Shown: positions 33,779 through 40,542 of the stretch, one piece after another
Layout: every line of letters starts with the position of its first letter
Numbering within the stretch: the stretch's first letter is position 1
Assembly (NCBI GenBank): GCA_964596645.1
Contig: CAZQVB010000020.1
Location: forward strand, 1-64,000
From: CAVQEK01 sp964596645
GTDB lineage: Bacteria; Bacteroidota; Bacteroidia; Cytophagales; Cyclobacteriaceae
Reading direction: 5' to 3'
DNA length: 64,000 nt
Notes under the pieces: model-generated
Told to the model about the DNA's origin: nothing
The model's database searches: none
The model's input: only the letters and a program-made list of their open reading frames with translations
Position numbers and translations under genes: made by a program

Positions 33779-33834
33779 GTGTGTCACAAGTATACCACAC
33801 CTATGAAAATCAAGTCAGCTTAAAAGTTTTTACC

Positions 33835-34353
33835 ATGAAATACTTCGCTATCCTTTCCTTAGCCGGCCTGTTGTGCATGAGTGCATGCAAAGATGCCGAC
33901 AAAGAAAAACAAATGCAGAGCCTGGAAAAAAGAGTGGCCGCTCTTGAGCGCCATGAAGGCGGCGTAACGCAGCCCCTGGCCACATCGGAGGCCGCACAAG
34001 TGCCCGTAGCCCCCACTGGCGAAGAGGCCGTCATCCGTTTTGAGAGCACAGACTATGACTTCGGCACCGTGCAGGAGGGAGAAATTGTAGAGCACACCTA
34101 CACCTTCACCAACACGGGCAAGTCGCCGCTGGTGATCAATAAAGCCACGGCCAGTTGCGGATGCACAGTGCCCCAGTGGCCCAAAGAGCCCATACCGGTG
34201 AATGGTACCGGAGAGATAAAAGTGCGATTTGACAGCAACAATCGCACTGATCTTCAGACCAAATACATCACCATCACCGCCAACACCAACCCGGGCACCA
34301 CACAGCTCAAGCTGTCTGGCATAGTGCAGGGCAACAAAGACAAAGACAGCTAA
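33835..34353 (+). CDS. DUF1573 lipoprotein
   Basis: About 172 residues. The lipoprotein signal MKYFAILSLAGLLCMSAC puts the acylated cysteine near residue 18. A short coiled coil follows (KEKQMQSLEKRVAALERHE). The DUF1573 immunoglobulin-like domain has YDFGTVQEGEIVEHTYTFTNTGKSPLVI and the ASCGCTVPQWP motif typical of the family. Upstream in-frame codons from 33781 lie on the hairpin and give no signal peptide, so the ATG at 33835 was chosen. The function is unknown; the domain is common in Bacteroidota surface proteins. Confidence 0.9.
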   Translation: MKYFAILSLAGLLCMSACKDADKEKQMQSLEKRVAALERHEGGVTQPLATSEAAQVPVAPTGEEAVIRFESTDYDFGTVQEGEIVEHTYTFTNTGKSPLVINKATASCGCTVPQWPKEPIPVNGTGEIKVRFDSNNRTDLQTKYITITANTNPGTTQLKLSGIVQGNKDKDS

Positions 34354-34372
34354 AACCAATTAATCTTTCTTT

Positions 34373-34702
34373 ATGATAGTACAAATTTTATTGCAGGCGC
34401 AGACCGGTTCCAATCCCATGTTTGGCAACCTCATCTTGATTGGCGGCATCATCGTGATCTTTTATTTTTTCATGATCAGGCCGCAGCAGAAAAAGCAAAA
34501 AGACCAGAAAAAATTTCTGGAAGCGATAAAAAAAGGCGACCCTGTGGTGACCATGGGCGGCATTCATGGCAGGATATCCTCCATCGATGGCGAAGTGGTG
34601 ACCATAGATGTAGACCGCGGCACCAAGCTGAGAATAGAGCGATCGGCGCTCTCGCTGGATTCCAGCAAAAGGGTAGCCGCCAGCAGTGAAACTAAAGATT
34701 AA
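34373..34702 (+). CDS. yajC: preprotein translocase subunit YajC
   Basis: Small inner membrane partner of SecDF. The 109-residue protein has one membrane segment (about 18-38, NLILIGGIIVIFYFFMIRPQ), followed by the family signature RPQQKKQKDQKKFLEAIKKGD and GGIHGRISSIDG. It is 19 bases after the DUF1573 gene and just before ybbR. Confidence 0.95.
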   Translation: MIVQILLQAQTGSNPMFGNLILIGGIIVIFYFFMIRPQQKKQKDQKKFLEAIKKGDPVVTMGGIHGRISSIDGEVVTIDVDRGTKLRIERSALSLDSSKRVAASSETKD

Positions 34703-34711
34703 GGCGCGCCA

Positions 34712-35683
34712 TTGAAACATGCCGAGAAAATATCACTGACCATAAAATCCATCCTCGCCAGGCTGAAAAAGGCACACTGGCGGGGAATTTTTTTGAGTTT
34801 TGCCACAGCGACTATTTTCTGGTTTTTCAATGCCCTGAATAAAGAATACACTTCCCGCATCTACTACCCGATCGACATCGTCTACGACCGCGACAGCCTC
34901 ATCGCCGTAGAAGACATACCCGACGAGGTGCCGCTCAGCGTAACCGGCGGCGGTTGGCAACTGCTCAAAAAAACCGTATCCGCCAATGTAGAGCCCATTC
35001 GGATAGTGCTCGACAACCCCCTCAACACCAGCTACCTCACCGGCCGGTCGCTGTTGCCCGAATTTGCGGAGCAACTGGAAAATCTGGACGTAAACTATGT
35101 AGCCATCGACACCATATTTTTGAATATTGAGCGTGTGGTGAGCCGTAAGCTGCCCATAACTGTAGACAGCGCCCGCATACAGCTCCGCGAAGGCCACGTG
35201 ATATCGTCAGATATTGTGCTGGAGCCCGATAGCATCACCTTCCGCGGCCCTCAGAGTTTCATAGAACAGATGGCCGATACCTTTGAGATACACCTGAGCG
35301 ACAAAAACATCGATCGCCGCTACGATGAAGAGCTGAGCATGGATATGTTCACCTCGGTGCTGATAGAGAAGCACCCGGAAATAGTTCATGTGATGTTTGA
35401 CGTAGACGAATACGTGCGGGAATCGGCTACTGTAGAGATAGAACCGGTGAACTTCCCTTACGACAGCGCGATAAATCTGAAGGAAAACTACGTAAACGCT
35501 AACTTCCTGGTGCAGCGCAAAAGGCGCAACGACGACCTGGCCAATGAGCTTTCTGTCATAGCCGATCTGGCCAATCTCGATCCGGCCGATAGCACCATTA
35601 CGCTGGAAGTAATTGACCAGCCTGCTTACATACAGGGCATCGACCTGGAAAAAACCAAAGTGCGGGTTTCCTATGGGCGCTAA
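34712..35683 (+). CDS. YbbR-like domain protein (CdaR-like)
   Basis: About 323 residues with one N-terminal membrane segment (about 22-42, GIFLSFATATIFWFFNALNKEY) and extracytoplasmic YbbR-type beta repeats (VPLSVTGGGWQLL, YVAIDTIFLNIERVVSRKLPITVD). No ATG is available near the start; TTG at 34712 is the best in-frame initiator. In Firmicutes YbbR/CdaR controls the c-di-AMP cyclase, but no cyclase gene is nearby here. Its stop overlaps the coaE start. Confidence 0.85.
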   Translation: MKHAEKISLTIKSILARLKKAHWRGIFLSFATATIFWFFNALNKEYTSRIYYPIDIVYDRDSLIAVEDIPDEVPLSVTGGGWQLLKKTVSANVEPIRIVLDNPLNTSYLTGRSLLPEFAEQLENLDVNYVAIDTIFLNIERVVSRKLPITVDSARIQLREGHVISSDIVLEPDSITFRGPQSFIEQMADTFEIHLSDKNIDRRYDEELSMDMFTSVLIEKHPEIVHVMFDVDEYVRESATVEIEPVNFPYDSAINLKENYVNANFLVQRKRRNDDLANELSVIADLANLDPADSTITLEVIDQPAYIQGIDLEKTKVRVSYGR

Positions 35684-36293
35684 TCCGCTGTCGGTCGGCG
35701 TTACGGGCGGTATCGGCTCAGGCAAAAGCACTGTAAGCCGGCTGTTCGAGCTTTTTGGCGTGCAGGTATACTACGCCGACGACAGGGCCAAGCAATTAAT
35801 GGCTACCTCTCCCAAACTTATTGATGCCATAAAAGCTGAATTTGGTCCGGAGGCCTATCACCGCGACGGGCAGCTTAACCGCGGTTTCCTGGCCCGGCAT
35901 GTCTTTGCCGACGCAGGTAGGGTGTCTAAGATAAACCAACTGGTACACCCCGCTGTGCATGAAGACTTTCTACAATGGAAGCAGGCGCAGCAACACCAGC
36001 CCTACGTACTCAAAGAAGCAGCGTTGCTGGTAGAGGCCGGGTCATACAATTCGCTGCAATACCTCATATTGGTGTCGGCCCCCGCAGAGGAGCGCCTGCG
36101 CCGGGTGCTGCTGCGCGATGAGCAGCGCAGTGCCGATCAGGTAAGGGAAATAATGGAAAAGCAACTGAGCGATGTCGAAAAAAGAAAAGTAGCCGATGTG
36201 GAAATACACAACGACAACCGGCACTCGGTGATAGAGCAGGTATTGAAGGTGCGCGCCACATTGGAGAAAATGAGCACCGGGCTGCAACTGTGA
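35673..36293 (+). CDS. coaE: dephospho-CoA kinase
   Basis: Last step of coenzyme A synthesis, phosphorylating the ribose 3' hydroxyl of dephospho-CoA. About 206 residues with P-loop GGIGSGKST near residue 12, the YYADDRAKQLM segment and the family motif HPAVHEDF. The ATG at 35673 overlaps the ybbR end by 11 bases and gives the family N-terminus; an upstream extension within ybbR was rejected. Confidence 0.95.
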   Translation: MGANPLSVGVTGGIGSGKSTVSRLFELFGVQVYYADDRAKQLMATSPKLIDAIKAEFGPEAYHRDGQLNRGFLARHVFADAGRVSKINQLVHPAVHEDFLQWKQAQQHQPYVLKEAALLVEAGSYNSLQYLILVSAPAEERLRRVLLRDEQRSADQVREIMEKQLSDVEKRKVADVEIHNDNRHSVIEQVLKVRATLEKMSTGLQL

Positions 36294-36343
36294 TTGAGAA
36301 TAGGTAAATTGGCACATGGCAGGAAATGCATCCTTTTTTATCC

Positions 36344-36931
36344 ATGAATGAGATAGAACACAGATATACCGATGAAGAAAAGCAGCACATCTGTGAACAG
36401 GAATTCCTGCCCCACATAGAATCGATGTACAACTTTGCGTACCGCATCACCTTCGATGAAGACGACGCCAAAGACCTTGTACAGGAGACGTACTTTAAAG
36501 CTTTCCGCTTCATCGACAGCTTTCATCGCGGCACCAATGCACGGGCCTGGCTCTTTCGTATCCTGAAAAACAGCTTTATCAATGATTTCAGAAAAAAGAG
36601 CAAAGAACCCATCATGGTGGATTGTCAGGAAGTGGAAACTTATTTCAGTTCCGGCGATGTTAATGAAGTAATCACCTCTGACCTGCATGTGGAAACACTG
36701 CGCGATATGATTGGCGATGAGGTGACATCGGCGCTAAATGCCCTGCCTCTGGATGCCAGAATAATCATCATTCTGTGCGACCTGGAGGGTTTTACGTACG
36801 AAGAAATGTCTAAAATTTTGGATATACCCATCGGTACCGTCCGTTCGAGAATACACCGCGCGCGCAATTTGCTGCGCGATCAGCTCAAACACTATGCACG
36901 GGCCCTGGGCTATCAAAACAAAAGGCCATGA
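36344..36931 (+). CDS. ECF-type RNA polymerase sigma factor
   Basis: About 195 residues with region 2 (FAYRITFDEDDAKDLVQETYFKAFRFIDSF) and region 4 (LPLDARIIIILCDLEGFTYEEMSKILDIPIGTVRSRIHRAR), without regions 1 and 3. An ATG six codons upstream (36326) is equally possible. Its last bases overlap the start of a small Cys-rich protein (ATGA) that is probably its anti-sigma factor. The two genes sit between coaE and gmk; ECF pairs in that place have been noted in other Bacteroidota from recall. Confidence 0.93.
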   Translation: MNEIEHRYTDEEKQHICEQEFLPHIESMYNFAYRITFDEDDAKDLVQETYFKAFRFIDSFHRGTNARAWLFRILKNSFINDFRKKSKEPIMVDCQEVETYFSSGDVNEVITSDLHVETLRDMIGDEVTSALNALPLDARIIIILCDLEGFTYEEMSKILDIPIGTVRSRIHRARNLLRDQLKHYARALGYQNKRP

Positions 36932-37233
36932 AAAAAAGTCAAAACGATACCGCAGACTTCGGATGTAGCCTGGTGCAGGGCAGCAAACGACCGGGGTGTG
37001 ACAACTACAGCCGAAGGCTCGACATATTACAAAAGGTGATAGACGAACAGGCGACCGGTGAGGAGCTGGAGCAATATCGCCTGATCATGAACGAATGTGC
37101 AGAATGCAAATGCAAAGAATACTGTGAGGAACAGCTTGTGATCAAAAATCTGGTACAGACCAAAATAGATCGCAAGCGCGTACCCATAGACTTAATTGAT
37201 ACCATTAAATCGAAAATCGGACAATCACAATGA
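36928..37233 (+). CDS. small cysteine-rich protein, putative anti-sigma factor
   Basis: A 101-residue soluble protein with six cysteines: Cys13, Cys24 and the cluster CAECKCKEYC (57, 60, 62, 66). The rest is helical, with IDLIDTIKSKIGQ at the end. Overlap with the sigma gene and the Cys cluster suggest a zinc-binding anti-sigma domain. The canonical HxxxCxxC motif is not intact because the histidine position reads Ile. A redox-sensing role is conceivable. The gene also overlaps gmk by four bases, so the three are translationally coupled. Confidence 0.7.
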   Translation: MKKSQNDTADFGCSLVQGSKRPGCDNYSRRLDILQKVIDEQATGEELEQYRLIMNECAECKCKEYCEEQLVIKNLVQTKIDRKRVPIDLIDTIKSKIGQSQ

Positions 37234-37808
37234 CTCAAAAAGAAGGCAAGGCAATCATATTCTCGGCCCCTTCCGGCTCTGGCAAAACGACCATCGTACA
37301 GCACCTGCTGCACCAGTTTCCTACGTTGCATTTCTCCGTGTCGGCTACTACACGCCCGCAGCGCCACGAGCGCGAGATACACGGCAAAGACTACTATTTT
37401 CTGACGAGAGATGAGTTTCAGGAACATATAGACAAAGGCAACTTCATAGAGTGGGAGGAAGTGTACGACGGCATGCAGTACGGCACACTAAAGTCGGAAA
37501 TAGAGAAACTATGGAGTGCCGGCAAGCATGTGATCTTTGATGTAGACGTAAAAGGCGGGCTTCGGCTCAAAGACTACTTCGGAGACCGCGCCCTGGCGGT
37601 ATTTGTGCGGGTAGCCGACGTGCAGACGCTGGAAGAGCGGCTGCGCCACCGCAACACGGAGCCGGAAGAAATGCTGAATAAGCGACTGGCCAAGGCAGAG
37701 CACGAAATGTCTTATGAGTACCTTTTCGACAAAACCCTGGTGAGTACAGAGCTGGAGGAAACAAAGCTACGCGCCGAAGGCCTCATCACCGATTTTCTGA
37801 ACGAATAG
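37230..37808 (+). CDS. gmk: guanylate kinase
   Basis: Phosphorylates GMP to GDP. The 192-residue protein has P-loop SAPSGSGKTT near 11-20, the GMP-binding SATTRPQRHEREIHGKDYYF and IEWEEVYDGMQYGTLKSEI segments, and the lid arginines in LRHRNTEPEEMLNKRL. It overlaps the upstream Cys-rich gene by four bases and is followed nine bases later by nadD. Confidence 0.96.
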   Translation: MTQKEGKAIIFSAPSGSGKTTIVQHLLHQFPTLHFSVSATTRPQRHEREIHGKDYYFLTRDEFQEHIDKGNFIEWEEVYDGMQYGTLKSEIEKLWSAGKHVIFDVDVKGGLRLKDYFGDRALAVFVRVADVQTLEERLRHRNTEPEEMLNKRLAKAEHEMSYEYLFDKTLVSTELEETKLRAEGLITDFLNE

Positions 37809-37817
37809 CCGAATCTT

Positions 37818-38396
37818 TTGAATGTAGGACTTTTCTTTGGTTCGTTTAATCCTGTGCATGTGGGCCACCTCATCATTGCCCAGGCCATGCTCGACAATGC
37901 CCGGCTGGACGAGGTATGGTTTGTGGTATCGCCACAAAACCCGTTTAAGAAAAATAAGTCGTTGGCCCACGAGTTCGACCGGGTAGACATGGTGGAGCGC
38001 GCCATAGAAGACAATGACCGCTTCAAGGTGAGCGATGTGGAGCTGCATATGCCCAGGCCGAGCTACACCGTGCATACCATGGCACACTTCAGAGAAAAAT
38101 TTCCGCAACATCTGTTCCGGCTCATCATTGGCTCCGACAACCTCAAGGGCTTTCGAAGGTGGAAAAACCACCGCGTGATATTGCAGGATTTCGGCCTGCT
38201 GGTATACCCACGGCCCGGTGCAGAGGAAGCGGCCGATGCGTGGAAGGATGAGCCAAATATTCAATTGATCGATGCTCCCTTGCTCAACATATCGGCCACC
38301 TATGTGCGCAAGCGCATCAAATCAGGCCAATCGATCAGGTACATTGTACATGACAAAACCGCCGAGCTGATTGCCGACCGGCGCCTGTTCCTGTAG
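37818..38396 (+). CDS. nadD: nicotinate-nucleotide adenylyltransferase
   Basis: Converts nicotinate mononucleotide to deamido-NAD. The 192-residue protein starts NVGLFFGSFNPVHVGHLIIA, with the HxGH nucleotidyltransferase motif, and ends with ISATYVRKRIKSGQSIRY, matching the ISSTxIR motif. The start is TTG at 37818; the overlapping ATG is immediately followed by a stop in its own frame. It ends the plus-strand run that begins at nusB. Confidence 0.95.
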   Translation: MNVGLFFGSFNPVHVGHLIIAQAMLDNARLDEVWFVVSPQNPFKKNKSLAHEFDRVDMVERAIEDNDRFKVSDVELHMPRPSYTVHTMAHFREKFPQHLFRLIIGSDNLKGFRRWKNHRVILQDFGLLVYPRPGAEEAADAWKDEPNIQLIDAPLLNISATYVRKRIKSGQSIRYIVHDKTAELIADRRLFL

Positions 38397-38413
38397 TAGA
38401 GCAGCGATGATCG

Positions 38414-38430
38414 GCCACGGCGCGTGGCCG
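38414..38430. terminator. GC-rich hairpin between convergent nadD and frr
   Basis: Perfect seven-base arms GGCCACG and CGTGGCC around the loop GCG, with a second overlapping GGCC copy just after. It lies 18 bases after the nadD stop and about 40 bases beyond the frr stop. A TTTTTT run follows on the plus strand at a distance, so it may slow or end transcription from both sides. Confidence 0.5.
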
Positions 38431-38471
38431 TGGCCGCCGGTGTGGGAGGAGCTTTTTTGCAGAATCAGGGA

Positions 38472-39032
38472 TTATACCGTCATAATCTCCTTTTCCTTTG
38501 CCTCTATCAGGTCGTCTATTTTTTTTATGTAGGCATCGGTGAGGCCTTGCACACGATCTTCGGCCTTTTTTACCGCATCTTCCGACACGTGTTCTTTCAG
38601 CAGCTGCCGCAGGCTGTCGTTGGCATCTTTGCGTACGTTGCGAATGCTTATTTTGCCCTGCTCTGCTTCGTGCTTGGTTTGTTTCACCAGATCTCTGCGG
38701 CGCTCCTCGGTAAGCGGCGGTATGTTGAGCCTAATTTGCTCGCCGTCATTTTGTGGGTTTAGGCCGAGATCGCTGTTGATGATGGCGCGCTCTATGTCGC
38801 TCACCATACGCTTTTCCCATGGTTTTATGGCCAATGTGCGGGCGTCGGGTGCAGTGACCGATGCCACCTGCTGCAGTGGGGTGGCATTGCCGTAGTAGTC
38901 CACCATGATGCCATCGAGCATATTGGGCAATGCCCGGCCGGCCCTGATTTTGGCCAGCGAGTGCACCACATGCTGCAACGATTTCTCCATGTTTTCTTTT
39001 GCTTCCTTTACGTATTCTTCCAGTTCTTCCAT
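38472..39032 (-). CDS. frr: ribosome recycling factor
   Basis: Splits post-termination ribosomes with EF-G. The 186-residue protein shows the family features KIRAGRALPNMLDGIMVDYYG, TPLQQVASVTAPDARTLAIKPW, and LTEERRRDLVKQTKHEAEQGKISIRNVRKDAND. It lies 115 bases downstream of pyrH on the same strand, the common pyrH-frr order. Confidence 0.97.
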   Translation of the reverse strand: MEELEEYVKEAKENMEKSLQHVVHSLAKIRAGRALPNMLDGIMVDYYGNATPLQQVASVTAPDARTLAIKPWEKRMVSDIERAIINSDLGLNPQNDGEQIRLNIPPLTEERRRDLVKQTKHEAEQGKISIRNVRKDANDSLRQLLKEHVSEDAVKKAEDRVQGLTDAYIKKIDDLIEAKEKEIMTV

Positions 39033-39147
39033 TACTGCATAGTTTATGTCTTATCCATCAGAAGCTTCCGAAGCGTAAAACGTGCCTCACAAAGCATCTT
39101 CAATATTTCAACTCTTTTTATCCAGACCGGCACGAGACTGACGCTGA

Positions 39148-39852
39148 TCAGTTCACCAGCGTGCCTACTTCTTCACCCTCCACTATTTTGCGCAGGTTGC
39201 CGGGTTTGTTCATGTCGAACACAATGATGGGCAGGTTATTTTCCTGGCAAAGCGTGAAGGCCGTCATATCCATCACATTCAGTCCGTGCTTCAGCACATC
39301 CTGAAAGCTGATGTTGGAGAAGCGGGTGGCGGTAGGGTCTTTCTCCGGATCGGCCGTGTATATGCCATCTACCCGTGTTCCCTTAAGCACGGCATCGGCT
39401 TCTATTTCAATGGCACGCAAGCTGGCGGCGGAGTCGGTGGTGAAATATGGATTGCCTGTGCCTGCTCCGAAAATGACCACACGGCCTTTTTCCAAATGCC
39501 TGAGCGCCCTTCTGCGTATGAACAGCTCGCACACCTGATCTATCTTAATGCCCGACATCAACCGCGTAACCAAGCCGCCTTTTTCCAGCGCGCTCTGTAA
39601 AGCCATGGCGTTGATCACCGTGGCCAACATGCCCATATAGTCGCCCTGCACACGGTCTATGCCGGACTTCACCGCCGTGATGCCGCGAAAGATGTTACCC
39701 CCGCCAATGACGATGGCCAGCTCTACGCCCAGCTCCTTTACCTTGCTTATCTCTGTAGTGTATTGCTCCAGCCGGTCGGGGTCTATGCCATATTGCTGCG
39801 TACCCATCAAGGCCTCGCCACTGAGTTTTAGTAGAATGCGTTTAAACTTCAT
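39148..39852 (-). CDS. pyrH: UMP kinase
   Basis: Hexameric bacterial UMP kinase of the amino-acid kinase family, making UDP. The 234-residue protein has KRILLKLSGEALMG at the start, VIGGGNIFRG, GDYMGMLATVINA and FGAGTGNPYFTTDSAASLRAIE. It is preceded by a clear promoter and followed by frr. Confidence 0.97.
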   Translation of the reverse strand: MKFKRILLKLSGEALMGTQQYGIDPDRLEQYTTEISKVKELGVELAIVIGGGNIFRGITAVKSGIDRVQGDYMGMLATVINAMALQSALEKGGLVTRLMSGIKIDQVCELFIRRRALRHLEKGRVVIFGAGTGNPYFTTDSAASLRAIEIEADAVLKGTRVDGIYTADPEKDPTATRFSNISFQDVLKHGLNVMDMTAFTLCQENNLPIIVFDMNKPGNLRKIVEGEEVGTLVN

Positions 39853-39872
39853 TGGAGCGGGTTTTGGTTGGG

Positions 39873-39905
39873 CAAATATAATATTGTGCGCGCAGTAACC
39901 TCAAA
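39873..39905 (-). promoter_or_regulatory. pyrH promoter
   Basis: On the minus strand TTTG (39905-39902), a 21-base spacer and TATATTTG (39880-39873) match the consensus. The leader is about 14 bases, almost leaderless. Confidence 0.6.
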
Positions 39906-39956
39906 AAAAATCTGAAAAGGCTGCTGTAGTTGACTTATGGTTGGGGTATCTGCCAC

Positions 39957-40454
39957 TTAAAATTGAATGAGCAATTGATTCTTCTCCACATTCATTCCGC
40001 TTTGCACACATATCTTTTTTACAGTGCCCTTCCCGGGCGATTTAATGCTGTTTTCCATCTTCATGGCCTGCAGCACAATCAATGTTTGGCCTTCCTGTAT
40101 TGTGTCTCCTTCCCGCACGGCTATGTCTACTATCTTGCCTGGCATGGGCGACAGTACATCGGGCAATCGGTCAGCACGGGCTTCCGTCATTCCCAATTTT
40201 TGCAGCAGCCTGTCTTTCTCATCTTCCAACTGTACACTGAGCACCTGTGCGCCTATTTTTATGGAAGCTGTGCCGGTAGCCTCGTCGTAGAGCAGCAGTA
40301 CGGCCAGGTGGCTTTTGTTGTCGATGATGATGTGGAAGCGCCTGGCATCGATGCGCCGAATATCAATATGGCGCGGCTGGCCATTTACTACCAGGCCGCC
40401 ATTCATTTTTTCTATTCTGTAAATATGTTTTTCAGAAACCTTAGCGTTTATCAT
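39957..40454 (-). CDS. biotin/lipoyl attachment domain protein (BCCP-like)
   Basis: A 165-residue protein. The C-terminal 75 residues form a biotinyl domain with PMPGKIVDIAVREGDTIQEGQ and the biotinylation site AMKMEN. The N-terminal half is a beta-rich region with no clear motif. This is the form of separately encoded biotin carrier subunits of acyl-CoA or pyruvate-type carboxylases. No carboxylase or carboxyltransferase gene is in the window, so the partner must be elsewhere. Confidence 0.9.
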   Translation of the reverse strand: MINAKVSEKHIYRIEKMNGGLVVNGQPRHIDIRRIDARRFHIIIDNKSHLAVLLLYDEATGTASIKIGAQVLSVQLEDEKDRLLQKLGMTEARADRLPDVLSPMPGKIVDIAVREGDTIQEGQTLIVLQAMKMENSIKSPGKGTVKKICVQSGMNVEKNQLLIQF

Positions 40455-40489
40455 TCATAAAATTTTAAGCAGGAAGCCGCAAAAACAAT

Positions 40490-40497
40490 TACTTTTG
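40490..40497 (+). promoter_or_regulatory. -7 element upstream of the M1 peptidase gene
   Basis: TACTTTTG matches TAnnTTTG and lies 46 bases before the GTG start. The -33 region reads TTTTAAGC, a poor match. Confidence 0.45.
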
Positions 40498-40542
40498 CGC
40501 TTCTTTTTGTAAGCAGTTATCGAGAATAAAGAAATAATATTA

